Assembly: GCF_014873915.1 (NCBI RefSeq)
Contig: NZ_JADBEJ010000004.1
Location: 558,001-622,000 of the forward strand
Source of the DNA: Amycolatopsis roodepoortensis
GTDB taxonomy: Bacteria > Actinomycetota > Actinomycetes > Mycobacteriales > Pseudonocardiaceae
Direction of reading: 5' to 3'
DNA length: 64,000 bases
This document shows, one piece after another, positions 29,989 to 38,880 of the stretch. The notes under the pieces are model-generated. The model was not told the DNA's origin. It saw only the letters and a list, made by a program, of their open reading frames with translations, and searched no databases. The position numbers and the translations under genes were made by a program. Within the stretch, counting starts at the first letter, position 1. Each line of letters starts with the position of its first letter.

Positions 29989-30337
29989 GAACCGCCTGGA
30001 GTACGTGTTTGTTGGGGGTGTCGGTCACCGGGGTCGCGGTGCGGAACAGCACGAGGTTCTGTTCGATGAGGTCGCTCAGCAGCACCTTCACCACCGGCAG
30101 CGGCAGGTCTATGCGCGCGGCGACCTCCGCGACGGAGGTCGGTCTCTGGCACAGGTTGAGGATGCGGCCGTACTCCGGCTCGAAGCCCGCCACCTCCTGC
30201 GAGGAGCGCATGGCGACCACCAGGGTGATCAGGTCGAGGCCGATCGTGTCCGAGCGGGTGCGCCCGCCCGTGACGGCGTACGACCGGACCAGCGGCCCGG
30301 CCTCCTCCTCGAACCACGACTCGTGCCGCCCGCTCAT
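29966..30337 (-). CDS. cvnC: conservon DUF742 protein CvnC
   Basis: 123 aa from the ATG at 30337. DUF742 pattern: LVRSYAVTGGRTRSDTIGLDLITLVVA, then a winged-helix-like stretch GRILNLCQRPTSVAEVAARIDLPLPVVKVLLSDLIEQNLVLFRTA. It overlaps cvnB by 4 nt and cvnD by 23 nt, so translation of all three is coupled. It is a cytoplasmic conservon subunit with possible DNA-binding or adaptor function. Confidence 0.92.
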   Translation of the reverse strand: MSGRHESWFEEEAGPLVRSYAVTGGRTRSDTIGLDLITLVVAMRSSQEVAGFEPEYGRILNLCQRPTSVAEVAARIDLPLPVVKVLLSDLIEQNLVLFRTATPVTDTPNKHVLQAVLDGIRKL

Positions 30338-30744
30338 GGCGACGTGGGAGTCGCGGCGCGGGGCGCCGAAGTGAGCACCGCGCCGACCCGCTTGACCATC
30401 AGGTTCATCTCGTAGGCCACGAGGCCCATGTCCGCGTCCTCCTTCGCCAGGAGCGCGAGGCACGCACCGCGGCCCGCCGCGGTGACGAACAGGAAGGCGT
30501 GGTCCATCTCGACCATGGTCTGGCGGACGTTGCCGCCGCCGAAGTGCCGTCCCGTGCCCCGGGCGAGGCTCTGGAACGCCGACGCGACCGCGGACAGGTG
30601 CTCGCCGTCCTGCTCCGACAGGTTCCCGGACCGTCCGATGAGCAGGCCGTCGGAGGACAGGACTACCGCCCTGTCGGCACCGGCGACACGCTTGACCAGG
30701 TCGTCCAGCAACCAGTCGAGTTCACTGACTCCCGCGTTGGCCAT
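30334..30744 (-). CDS. cvnB: conservon roadblock/LC7 protein CvnB
   Basis: 136 aa roadblock/LC7 fold: LDWLLDDLVKRVAGADRAVVLSSDGLLIGRSGNLSEQDGEHLSAVASAFQSLARGTGRHFGGG, followed by FLFVTAAGRGACLALLAKEDADMGLVAYEMNLMVKRVG. Such proteins regulate small GTPases, here presumably CvnD. Its ATG directly abuts the cvnA stop (TAGATG), so ribosomes can restart from one to the next. Confidence 0.93.
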   Translation of the reverse strand: MANAGVSELDWLLDDLVKRVAGADRAVVLSSDGLLIGRSGNLSEQDGEHLSAVASAFQSLARGTGRHFGGGNVRQTMVEMDHAFLFVTAAGRGACLALLAKEDADMGLVAYEMNLMVKRVGAVLTSAPRAATPTSP

Positions 30745-33258
30745 CTAGTCACGATCTCCGTACATGTCGAGGTCGGTGTAATCGTCGGTCGGTTCGGTGT
30801 CCCGCGCGCGGCGCGTGCCCTGCTGGAACGCGGCGAGCCGGTTCCTCGCCAGCTCGGGGGTGTCCTCGCGGACCTCCTCGCGCTGGGCGGCGGGCCGGTC
30901 CTCCATCAGCTGGGGGACCAGGTTCGCCTGGCGGCGGCGCTGCGGCAGCGGTGGCCTGCCGGGCGCCTCGGGGCCGGGCCGCCGGGTCTGCGGCGGGCGG
31001 CCGTCCTGCGGCCGGGTGTCGGCGGGCGGCCACGCCGGCGGCTGTACCGGCTGCGGACGTCCCTCGGCACGCACGGGCTCGGGGCGGATCGGCTCGGGAC
31101 GCGGTGTCTCCGGCCGGGGTACCCGCGGCGGGCGCGGGGGCAGCGGCGGCAACGCGCCACCGGGCTGCTCCGGGGCCTGCTGCTGAGGCTGCGGCTGCGG
31201 GGGCTGCGGCGCGACCGGCATCGGCACGGGCAGCTCGGGCCGTTCCGCGGGGAGCTCGGTGCGGTGGCGGGCACGACGGCCCGGAAGCAGCGGCGCGGCT
31301 TCCGGCACCTCGGTGCTCTCGGGGTCCACCTCGTCCTCCGGCTGATCAGACGGGACCGGCGCGAGCAGGTCGGTGCGGACGAGCACGATGGCCCTGGTGC
31401 CGCCGTACGCGGATTCGCGCAGGTGCACGGAGATCCCGTGCCGTGCGGCGAGGCGCGCGACCACGAACAGGCCCAGCCGTGGCTCGGCTGACAGGGCCAT
31501 GATGCCGAAGTCCGGCGGATCGGCCAACATCGCGTTCAGCTCGGCGGCCTGCTCGGGCTCGATACCGAGCCCCTGGTCCTCGACCTCGATCACGACGCCC
31601 TTGCCGACCACGTTGCCCCGCAGCTCGACGCGCGACTGCGGCGGCGAGAAGGAGGTCGCGTTGTCGATCAGCTCGGCGAGCAGGTGCACGAGGTCGCCGA
31701 CGACCGGGCCCTGCACCGCCATCGCGGGCATCTTCGCCGTCTTCACCCTGGCGAAGTCCTCGGTCTCGGCCGAGGCGCCGCGGGTCAGCTCGGCCAGCGT
31801 CACCGGCTTGCGCCACTGACGGCCGGGCTGCCCGCCACCGAGGATGATCAGGTTCTCCGCGTTGCGGCGGGCACGGGTGGAGAGGTGGTCCAGCTGGAAG
31901 AGCGTCTCCAGCTGCTCCGGGTCCTCCTGCTTGCGCTCGGCCTGATCGAGCACCTTGAGCTGGCGGTGCACGATGACCTGGCTGCGGTGCGCGATGTTGA
32001 GGAACACCGTCTTGGTGCCTTCACGGGTCCTGGCCTCTTCGACGGCGGCCGCGATGGCGGTCTGCTGCGCCTTGTTGAAGGCCTCGGCGACCTGGCCGAT
32101 CTCGTCGTCGCCGTGGTCGAGGAAGTGACCCTTGTCGTCGAGGTCGACGGGTTCGCCCGCCCGCACGCGGTCCACCAGTTCGGGCAGCCGGATCTCGGCG
32201 ACGTCGAGGGTGTCCTCACGCAGCCGCGCCAGCCGTCCGATGAGCCGATTGGACAGCCGCAGGGCGATGACGAACACGGCGATCGCCACCAGCAGCGCGA
32301 TGGCCGCGGCGATGGCCGACGTGATCAGCGTCCGGTCGGCGTCGTCGACCGCCTGCGTCGTGGCCGTACCACTCTGCTCGACGAAGCCGCGCATCATCGC
32401 GTCGCTGACGCCGCGCGCGGCCTGGAGCCACGTCTGCTCGGGGATGGGGAGCGTGGCCTTGCTGTTCTGCAGGAAGGTGTTCTCGACCGTGGTGACGGCC
32501 TTCCACGGATCGCTCGCGACGAGCTGGTCGAACTTCGCCTTGACGTCCGGGATCATCCGCGAGACCGACGACTCCAGCTGCGAACGGTAGGAACCGACCT
32601 CGGTCACGTAGGCGCGGTAGGTCTCGTCGGTGAAGCCGCCGCCCGCGACGGCCGCGGCGGCGAGGGCGTTCGCGCGCTGCATCTGGTCGATGGCGGTGAA
32701 CAACGGGACCGCGGTGATCCGCTGGTAGGCGTTCTCGGCGTTCGGCGCGTCCTGGGCCAGCCCGGTGAGGCCCTCGACGAACTGGTCGAGGATCTGGTTG
32801 TAGTAGGTGAAGGCGTCCAGCAGCGGAAGCTGGCCGGAGTCGGCCGACTGCCGGATCTGCGGCGCTTTCTGGAGAAGCCCGTTCAGCGTGGCGATGTTGC
32901 GCTGCACGCTGTCCGGCGAGTCGCCGACGAACTTCTGCAGATGCGCGGCGACGCCCTGTGCGGCGGCGTCGGTCTTCGCGCGCTGCTCGACGAGCGTGGC
33001 GTGCTGCGCCCGGTCGCCGGCGAGCTCGCGCAAGGTCAGGCGCCGCTCTTCCTGCACCTGGACGAAGAAGGGGAGGGAGGGGGCTTCCGAGTCACGGATC
33101 CGCTGCGCGTAGTCACGTCCGTCGACCGCGTCGAAGATGAGGTACCCGCCGATCGCCAGACCGACCAGCATCAGCGCGATGCTCGGAATGAGCGCGATCG
33201 TCAGAACGCGCGAACGAATCGAAGAGCCGCGGCCTCGTCGAAGGGAAATCTGCTTCAC
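30745..33258 (-). CDS. cvnA: conservon sensor histidine kinase-like protein CvnA
   Basis: 837 aa from the GTG at 33258 (GGAAGGA upstream); an ATG at 33312 is possible but lacks a ribosome site. Layout: TM1 about 17-40; extracellular nitrate/sensor-like helical region to about 310; TM2 within LITSAIAAAIALLVAIAVFVIALRLS; HAMP; a helical segment with LDHLSTRARRNAENLIILGG; an ATPase domain with N-box ELIDNATSFSPP and G-boxes DQGLGIE and GLFVVARLA. The C-terminal 200 residues are Pro/Arg/Gln-rich and presumably disordered. It is the membrane sensor of the conservon. Confidence 0.9.
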   Translation of the reverse strand: MKQISLRRGRGSSIRSRVLTIALIPSIALMLVGLAIGGYLIFDAVDGRDYAQRIRDSEAPSLPFFVQVQEERRLTLRELAGDRAQHATLVEQRAKTDAAAQGVAAHLQKFVGDSPDSVQRNIATLNGLLQKAPQIRQSADSGQLPLLDAFTYYNQILDQFVEGLTGLAQDAPNAENAYQRITAVPLFTAIDQMQRANALAAAAVAGGGFTDETYRAYVTEVGSYRSQLESSVSRMIPDVKAKFDQLVASDPWKAVTTVENTFLQNSKATLPIPEQTWLQAARGVSDAMMRGFVEQSGTATTQAVDDADRTLITSAIAAAIALLVAIAVFVIALRLSNRLIGRLARLREDTLDVAEIRLPELVDRVRAGEPVDLDDKGHFLDHGDDEIGQVAEAFNKAQQTAIAAAVEEARTREGTKTVFLNIAHRSQVIVHRQLKVLDQAERKQEDPEQLETLFQLDHLSTRARRNAENLIILGGGQPGRQWRKPVTLAELTRGASAETEDFARVKTAKMPAMAVQGPVVGDLVHLLAELIDNATSFSPPQSRVELRGNVVGKGVVIEVEDQGLGIEPEQAAELNAMLADPPDFGIMALSAEPRLGLFVVARLAARHGISVHLRESAYGGTRAIVLVRTDLLAPVPSDQPEDEVDPESTEVPEAAPLLPGRRARHRTELPAERPELPVPMPVAPQPPQPQPQQQAPEQPGGALPPLPPRPPRVPRPETPRPEPIRPEPVRAEGRPQPVQPPAWPPADTRPQDGRPPQTRRPGPEAPGRPPLPQRRRQANLVPQLMEDRPAAQREEVREDTPELARNRLAAFQQGTRRARDTEPTDDYTDLDMYGDRD

Positions 33259-33631
33259 CGTGGTCCGTTTTCCTTCCGGCAGTTTTTGGTGTCGGGTCGC
33301 CGGGGATCTCATACCCGCGGGATCCGATAGCCGGATCAACACAGCGTGGTCCGCTCCGCCCGCGAAGACGCTAGGAGACCCAAACGGGTGAGTCAAGTCC
33401 AGACGCGAAGGGTAGTCGCGTATGGCCGTGACCTGCTGACAAGAGGCGGCCGGACCAGGAAAGTCCACCACGTGGGACGGGGTGGCCGGCCAAGTGACTC
33501 ACCAGTAGATCACCTGGCGGTTTACCGCAGGCAGCGGCTTGATCGTCACTCTTCGGATTCGATCAAGTCACACCTGACGGGGTCCGCGAGCCACCCGAAA
33601 AGCCGGCGAAAACTACTCGCCGTGACGTCGC
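33259..33631 (-). promoter_or_regulatory. leader region of the conservon with a sigma70-type promoter
   Basis: No gene is seen in these 373 bp. On the minus strand TTGACT (33396-33391) and TAGCGT (33373-33368) are separated by exactly 17 bp, a good vegetative promoter for cvnA, giving a leader of about 100 nt before the GTG. The rest, toward 33631, shows no clear structure. Confidence 0.55.
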
Positions 33632-33982
33632 TCACGCTTTCGGACCAGGGCTCCACATACCGTTCGGTTTGCGAACGACATCACCGCGGAGCAACGCCGT
33701 GGTAACGCCCTTCGCGCCACGAAATCGAGAATTCCCGCCGCCAATTGCCGTCGATTCGGCGAAATGATCTTCACCGGACCCGCCGAGCTCGTCGTCGAGG
33801 AGCGCGTCGACCCTCCCGGCGGCGTCACGGAGGAGGCGGGTGCCCGCCCAGCACAAGGTCGCCACCCCGCAGATCAGGATCACGACGAGAGCGGTCTCGA
33901 CCGGATACCGGGCACCGAATTCGTTGAGCAGAAATCCGGAGGCGGCACCGGAAACGGCGATGGCGACATAGGTGAACGACAT
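33632..33982 (-). CDS. small hypothetical membrane protein
   Basis: 116 aa. A strong ribosome site GGGAGGGG precedes the ATG at 33982, which argues that it is real. Two hydrophobic segments (about 1-20 and 30-48) are followed by a polar tail of about 65 residues. I do not recognise a family. It is co-oriented with the conservon about 370 bp upstream of cvnA, but cvnA has its own promoter. The 252 bp between its start and the kynureninase stop hold no gene I can support. Confidence 0.55.
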   Translation of the reverse strand: MSFTYVAIAVSGAASGFLLNEFGARYPVETALVVILICGVATLCWAGTRLLRDAAGRVDALLDDELGGSGEDHFAESTAIGGGNSRFRGAKGVTTALLRGDVVRKPNGMWSPGPKA

Positions 33983-34234
33983 GATCCCCTCCCTCTCCCG
34001 GCGCCTTGCCCGCGCCTCGCCGGTAAGACGGGCGACGCGGCTTTTCCTTACGCCACAGGGGAAGGATCTACGTCACACACGCGGCGAGCGAACGTCGAGA
34101 TTAACAGCGGATTCGCGAAAGATCGCGCGTCCTCCCCCGCCGGGGCGAGGTGATCACCTATTTGCCACGCATTCCCGAATGAGTTTCACCCTTTTCTCCA
34201 CGCTCAGTGTGCCGAAGTGGGCGACCTTCGAAAA

Positions 34235-35413
34235 TCATCGAAGTTCCCGCAGTGTCGTCACGGCGCGAAGCACCTCGCCGTAGGTGGTGTAGAGCGGCGC
34301 GAGCCCGAATCGCAGGACATTGGGCGGGCGGTAGTCGCCGATCACGCCGCGGTCGATCAGGGCCGCCATCGTCTTGGCCGCGTCGTCGTCGACGACGGAG
34401 ATCTGGTGGCCGCGGTCCGCACCGCGCGGGGTTCGGATCGTCGCGCCGTCGAGGAGCTCGTCCGCGCACCGGAAGAAGAAGTCGCCGAGCGCGAGGCCCT
34501 TCTTCCTGAGCGCTCCGCGGTCCACGCCGTCCCAGACGTCGAGGGCGGCATCCAGCGCCAGCAGCGACAGGATGTCGGGCGTGCCCGCGCGGCCCCGCGC
34601 GATACCGGCGTCCGCCTCGTACGCGCCACGCATCGCGAACGGGTCGCGGTCGCCGGCCCAGCCCGCCAGCGGCTGGTCGAACCTGTCCAGCCACCTCGTT
34701 GCCACGTAAAGGAAAGCGGGCGCGCCGGGGCCACCGTTGAGGAATTTGTAGGTGCAGCCGACGGCGAGGTCCACGCCCGCCGCGTCGAGTTCGACGGGCA
34801 GCGCGCCGACGCTGTGGCAGAGGTCCCAGAGCGCCAGCGCACCGGCGCGGTGCAGTGCCGCGGTCAGCCCGGCCATGTCGTGGGCACGTCCGGTGATGTA
34901 GTCGACGTGGTTGATCAGCGCGACGGCCGTCCGCTCGCTCACCTCGGCGGGCATGTCCTCGGCGACGACGCGGCGCACCGTGCGCCCGGTCAGCCGGGCG
35001 ACCTCGTCGGCGATGTAGCCGTCGGTCGGGAAGGTGTCCGCGTCGACGAGGATCTCGTCGCGGCCTGGCCGCAGGCGGGTCGCGGCGACCAGCGCCTTGA
35101 ACAGGTTCACGCTGGTCGAATCCGCCACGACGAGCTGCCCCGGCGCGGCGCCCACCAGCGGCGCGATCCGCTCGCCGACCCGCACCGGAGCCTCCCACCA
35201 GCCCTCCGACCAGGACCGGATGAGCCGCCCGCCCCACTGCTCACGCACGACCGCGGCGACACGCTCGGCCACGTGCTTCGGCGGGGCGCCCAGCGAGTTG
35301 CCGTCGAAATAGGCGACACCGGCGTCGAGGTCGAATTCGTTTCGCTTGTGCGCCAAGGGATCGGCCGCGTCCAGCGCCGCGGCCTCCGCTACGAGGTCAG
35401 TCACGGCGACCAT
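34235..35413 (-). CDS. kynU: kynureninase
   Basis: 392 aa from the ATG at 35413; a GTG at 35404 is also in frame. Class V PLP enzyme: YFDGNSLGAPP near the start, DSTSVNLFKALVAA, the aspartate of WDLCHSVGALPVELD and the Schiff-base lysine K223 in GCTYKFLNGGPGAPAF, followed by GWAGDRDPFAM. It hydrolyses kynurenine to anthranilate and alanine. It overlaps the end of the TenA-fold gene by 17 nt. No tryptophan dioxygenase or kynurenine formamidase is adjacent, so the rest of the pathway lies elsewhere or the substrate is supplied otherwise. Confidence 0.92.
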   Translation of the reverse strand: MVAVTDLVAEAAALDAADPLAHKRNEFDLDAGVAYFDGNSLGAPPKHVAERVAAVVREQWGGRLIRSWSEGWWEAPVRVGERIAPLVGAAPGQLVVADSTSVNLFKALVAATRLRPGRDEILVDADTFPTDGYIADEVARLTGRTVRRVVAEDMPAEVSERTAVALINHVDYITGRAHDMAGLTAALHRAGALALWDLCHSVGALPVELDAAGVDLAVGCTYKFLNGGPGAPAFLYVATRWLDRFDQPLAGWAGDRDPFAMRGAYEADAGIARGRAGTPDILSLLALDAALDVWDGVDRGALRKKGLALGDFFFRCADELLDGATIRTPRGADRGHQISVVDDDAAKTMAALIDRGVIGDYRPPNVLRFGLAPLYTTYGEVLRAVTTLRELR

Positions 35414-36044
35414 CGTCGGCGAGAGTGTTCCAGAAGTCCAGCTCGTACTGCTGGAACAGCCGCGCGTGGGTCCGAGCGTCCTTTTCGGACAGATCACCGG
35501 CGTCGAGCGCGGCCTGCACGGCTCGGACGGCCAGTTCTTCGAGCTCCGGCGACGGCGTGCCGAAGAAGTCGAAGAAGGCGCATGCCTCGTCTTCGAAGCC
35601 GTAGCGCTCGCGCATCGCGGCGGCGATCGCGGCGCAGTACCGGCCGAAGGCGGCGAAGTTGGCGACGATCGCCACGATGACGTCCGCCGGCTCGCCGTTG
35701 AGCGCGAGCCAGGCGACGAACGCCGGGTACGCCTGACATCCCGCGCGCGGCTCGAAGCCGGGCCGCTCCTCGGCGAGCGCCGCCAGTTTGCCGAGCGCCA
35801 GCCCTTCCCCCGCGGCCAAGGTCGCGAAGAACTCCCGCGCCCACTGCTCCTGGGAACGCGCCGCGAGGTGGAGGAAACTGCGCCAGTCACTGCGGACGAT
35901 CCGGTACTCCTCCGCGGCGATCGCGGCGAAGACCTCGCGCGGCGCCTCGCCCGCCTCGACCAGCGGGACGAGCCTGTTCTCGTCGTCACGGGGCGCGAGT
36001 TCCGCCTGGACCGCGCCGATCAACTCGCGTGCCGAACCGGTCAT
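35397..36044 (-). CDS. TenA/haem-oxygenase-fold protein coupled to kynureninase
   Basis: 215 aa from the ATG at 36044 with an AGGAGGAG ribosome site. An all-helical TenA/THI-4-like protein: DWRSFLHLAARSQEQWAREFFATLAAGE, PAFVAWLALNGEPADVIVAIVANFAAFGRYCAAIAAAMRERYG, and the C-terminal YELDFWNTLAD that mirrors the TenA family's late Glu/Phe-Trp block. True thiaminases act on thiamine derivatives, but this fold also includes metal-dependent oxidases such as UndA and SznF. Its overlap with kynU suggests a job on a tryptophan- or kynurenine-derived compound; that is inference. Confidence 0.65.
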   Translation of the reverse strand: MTGSARELIGAVQAELAPRDDENRLVPLVEAGEAPREVFAAIAAEEYRIVRSDWRSFLHLAARSQEQWAREFFATLAAGEGLALGKLAALAEERPGFEPRAGCQAYPAFVAWLALNGEPADVIVAIVANFAAFGRYCAAIAAAMRERYGFEDEACAFFDFFGTPSPELEELAVRAVQAALDAGDLSEKDARTHARLFQQYELDFWNTLADDGRRD

Positions 36045-36161
36045 CGTCGGGGCTCCTCCTGGTGCGGGACTGACGCGGTGGAAACGGAAAAGGTGGACAT
36101 TTCGCGGCTCACGACCGTGGCCGCGATTCTCTATCCAGCACTGCCGACAGCCCTTACAGTG

Positions 36162-36175
36162 TGCCTGATCAGGCA
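36162..36175. promoter_or_regulatory. 14-bp perfect palindrome at the acyl-CoA synthetase promoter
   Basis: TGCCTGATCAGGCA is immediately downstream of a -10-like TACAGT (36155-36160) and 18 bp before the TTG start, in the divergent gap with the TenA gene. The position suits a repressor operator at the transcription start. Confidence 0.5.
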
Positions 36176-36193
36176 GCATCGAGGAGGCCAGCG

Positions 36194-38056
36194 TTGACCA
36201 CCCAGCCGACCGTCGCCGAGCAGATCGAAGGCCAGACCATCCCCGCCCTGCTTCACCGCAACGCCCAGGAGTTCGGTGACCTGCCGGCGGTCACGTCACT
36301 CGACATCGAGGGCAAACCGACCCTGAACTGGGCCGAATTCCGCACCGCCATCGCGGAGGTTTCCCGAGGACTCGCCGGGCTGGGGCTCGGCGTCCGCGAC
36401 CGGATGCTGATCATGGCGCCGAGCAGCCCGGACCACCTGATCGCCGATCTCGCCGCGGCCCATCTCGGCGCGATCCCCTGCACCGCGTACGCGACGCTCA
36501 GCCCGGAGCAGATCGGGTTCGTCGCCCGGCACAGCGCCGCCGGCGTCGTCGTCCTCGCCGGTGCCGACGAACTCGCCCGCTGGTCGCAGGTCCTCGACGA
36601 TCTGCCCGCGCTGCGGCACGTCGTCCTGCTCGACGCGTCCGTTGTCCCCAAGGACGACAAGCGGTTCCTGTCGTTCGCCGACCTGCGCGCGGCGGGCGCC
36701 GAGGCGCACGCGGCCGACCCGGAGGCGTTCGAGACGGCGTGGTCCGCGATCACCCCGGACGATCCGCTGTCGATGATCTACACGTCCGGCACCACCGGCG
36801 ACCCCAAGGGTGTCGTGCTGTCGCACCGCAACGCGATCTACCAGGCCGTCGCCGTCCAGAAGCTGCACGACTCCCCGATGCACGCCACGAACATCGCGTA
36901 CCTGCCGCTCGCGCATATCGCCGAACGCGAACTGTCGATCTACATGCCGATCGTGTGGGCCGGACACGTGCACACCGTCGCCGACCCGACCGGCGTCGTC
37001 GGCGCGCTCGGCCAGGTGCACCCGAAGAGCTTCTTCGGCGTCCCGCGGGTGTGGGAAAAGATGGTGGCCGGCCTCAAAAACCTGCTCGGCTCGCTGCCTG
37101 AGGAGAAGCGGAACGGCCTGATCGCCGCGAACGAACTGCTGCAGCAGGGCTACAAACTGCGCAGCGACGGCAAAGAGGTGCCGCCGGAGCTCGCGGAGAA
37201 GATCGCCCAGACCGACGCCGCCGTGCTCGCGCCGGTGCGGGCGATGCTGGGCCTCGACCAGATCGAGGTCGCCTCCAGTGGTGCCGCCGCGCTGCCGGTG
37301 GAGATCCTGTACTTCATCGCCGGGCTCGGTGTCGAGATCCAGGAGGTCTGGGGGCTGTCCGAGACCACCGGCGCGGTCACGTCGAACACACCGTCGGCGT
37401 TCAAGGCCGGTTCGGTCGGCCGCCCGCTGGAGGGCATCGAGGTGAAGGTCGCCGAAGACGGCGAACTCCTCGTCCGCGGCGCGATCGTGTTCCTCGGCTA
37501 CCTGCAGGCGGACGGCACGATCAAACCGGACGTCGACGCCGACGGCTGGCTCGCCACAGGCGACATCGGGACGATCGACGAACGCGGCTTCGTCACGATC
37601 ACCGACCGCAAGAAGGAACTGATCATCACTTCGAGCGGCAAGAACATCGCCCCGACGAAGATCGAAGGGCTCCTCAAGGAACACCCGCTGATCGGGCAGG
37701 CCGTCGCGATCGGCGAGAAACGGCCGTACGTCACGGCGCTGATCGTCGTCGACGACGAGATCGCGCCGGGCTGGGCGACCGCGAACGGCATCCAGCTCGC
37801 GGAAGGCGAATCGCTCGCCGACAACGCGGAGGTCCGCGCGGAGATCGAGAAGGCCGTCGAGGCGGCCAACGCGCGGCTGGCCAGGATCGAGCAGATCAAG
37901 CGGTACCACGTCATCCCCAAGGCGTGGACGCCGGAAAGCGGCGAGGTCACCCCGACGCTGAAGCTGAAGCGGCGGATCATCAACGACCGGTACGCGCCGA
38001 CGATCGCGGATCTGTACGCGGCGGCTCCGGAACCCGCCCCGGCCGCCGGTTCCTGA
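36194..38056 (+). CDS. long-chain fatty-acid--CoA ligase (FadD15-like)
   Basis: 620 aa. I place the start at the TTG at 36194 because GAGGAGG lies six nt upstream; the GTG at 36161 would include the operator-like palindrome. ANL-fold adenylating enzyme with the phosphate loop MIYTSGTTGDPKGVVLSH, A5 motif VWGLSETTGAVTSN, A7 GWLATGDIGTIDERG, A8 ITDRKKELIITSSGKNIAPTKIE and the A10 lysine in TPTLKLKRR. The long insertion with YLPLAHIAERE is typical of long-chain FadD15-type ligases. It activates fatty acids to acyl-CoA via acyl-AMP. Confidence 0.92.
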   Translation: MTTQPTVAEQIEGQTIPALLHRNAQEFGDLPAVTSLDIEGKPTLNWAEFRTAIAEVSRGLAGLGLGVRDRMLIMAPSSPDHLIADLAAAHLGAIPCTAYATLSPEQIGFVARHSAAGVVVLAGADELARWSQVLDDLPALRHVVLLDASVVPKDDKRFLSFADLRAAGAEAHAADPEAFETAWSAITPDDPLSMIYTSGTTGDPKGVVLSHRNAIYQAVAVQKLHDSPMHATNIAYLPLAHIAERELSIYMPIVWAGHVHTVADPTGVVGALGQVHPKSFFGVPRVWEKMVAGLKNLLGSLPEEKRNGLIAANELLQQGYKLRSDGKEVPPELAEKIAQTDAAVLAPVRAMLGLDQIEVASSGAAALPVEILYFIAGLGVEIQEVWGLSETTGAVTSNTPSAFKAGSVGRPLEGIEVKVAEDGELLVRGAIVFLGYLQADGTIKPDVDADGWLATGDIGTIDERGFVTITDRKKELIITSSGKNIAPTKIEGLLKEHPLIGQAVAIGEKRPYVTALIVVDDEIAPGWATANGIQLAEGESLADNAEVRAEIEKAVEAANARLARIEQIKRYHVIPKAWTPESGEVTPTLKLKRRIINDRYAPTIADLYAAAPEPAPAAGS

Positions 38057-38070
38057 GCCGCAACACTCGT

Positions 38071-38171
38071 GATTGGGGGCGTAACTCGCGTGTCTGGAGG
38101 CGTAACTCGCGAGTTACGCCTCCAATCACGTGAGTTACGCCTTCAAGCACGTGAGTTACGCCTTCGAGCAC
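38071..38171. repeat. cluster of GTAACTCGCG repeats with a 28-bp perfect palindrome
   Basis: The core 38096-38123 is a loopless perfect palindrome. One further unit lies on its left (GCGTAACTCGCGTGTC) and two on its right (TCACGTGAGTTACGCCTTC and CACGTGAGTTACGCCTTC). The cluster lies just after the fadD stop and before the next plus-strand gene. Same repeat unit as 27491-27627. Confidence 0.75.
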
Positions 38172-38220
38172 GGGACGAAAGGAGTCGCGGGCGGTGAGGG
38201 GCCGCTGCTAACTTGCCGCC

Positions 38221-38877
38221 GTGGATCTCTTTTCCCGATCTTGGGCGGCGCTGCTCGCCGCCGTCGCCGAAACCCCCGACGAAGACTTCGCCGAGCCGTC
38301 CGGCTGCGCCGGCTGGCTGGTGCGGGACCTGGTGTGTCACCTGGTGATCGACGCCCAGGACGTCCTGATCACCCTCGCCACTCCCGCCGAGACGGAACCC
38401 ACGCGCGACGCGGTCACCTACTGGGAGATCGCCGAGAAGCCGCCCACCGGTGAGGACGACCTCGACGCGCTGATCGTCCGGCTCGCGGCCGCCTACCAGG
38501 AGCCGCGGCTGCTCAAGTTCCACCTCGACGACGTCGGCTCCGCCGCGGGCCGGGCCGCCGGCCTCGCCGACCCGGCCGCGCGGGTCGCCACCCGCGACGT
38601 CGTCCTGACCGCGGGCGACTTCCTCGCCGCGTACGTCCTGGAGTGGACGCTGCACCACCTCGACCTGGTCGCGCATCTCCCGCACCTCGACGGCCCCGCC
38701 GCCGACAGCCTCGCCAAGACCCGGCAGATCCTGGAGCGGCGCACCGGCGAAACGTTCCCGGCGTCGTTCTCCGACACGGACGCGTTGCTGGTCGGCACCG
38801 GACGCCGTCAGCCGACGGACGCCGAGAAGGCCGAACTCGGCGACCTGGCCGCGAAACTGCCGTTCGTACTGGGCTGA
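38221..38877 (+). CDS. mycothiol-dependent maleylpyruvate isomerase/DinB-fold protein
   Basis: 218 aa from a GTG start. The N-terminal four-helix metal-binding fold is seen in GCAGWLVRDLVCHLVIDAQDVLI with its first His, and a second pair in YVLEWTLHHLDLVAHL, matching the MDMPI_N pattern. Members use mycothiol or bacillithiol as cofactor for isomerisation or S-transfer. The specific reaction is unknown. It is flanked by two repeat clusters and converges on an SDR gene. Confidence 0.78.
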   Translation: MDLFSRSWAALLAAVAETPDEDFAEPSGCAGWLVRDLVCHLVIDAQDVLITLATPAETEPTRDAVTYWEIAEKPPTGEDDLDALIVRLAAAYQEPRLLKFHLDDVGSAAGRAAGLADPAARVATRDVVLTAGDFLAAYVLEWTLHHLDLVAHLPHLDGPAADSLAKTRQILERRTGETFPASFSDTDALLVGTGRRQPTDAEKAELGDLAAKLPFVLG

Positions 38878-38880
38878 TCC

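Noticed and set aside
29380..33258. Conservon as a novel signalling system
   Set aside because: Gene order and domains are those of the well-known CvnABCD conservons of actinomycetes, so it is annotated but not claimed as new.
33983..34234. Possible gene or RNA in the 252-bp gap upstream of the small membrane protein
   Set aside because: No supported frame, no clear terminator or RNA fold; only a weak GC-rich dyad near 34130.
34235..36044. Full kynurenine pathway or siderophore/antibiotic cluster here
   Set aside because: Only kynureninase is recognisable; no dioxygenase, formamidase, NRPS or PKS gene is present in the window.
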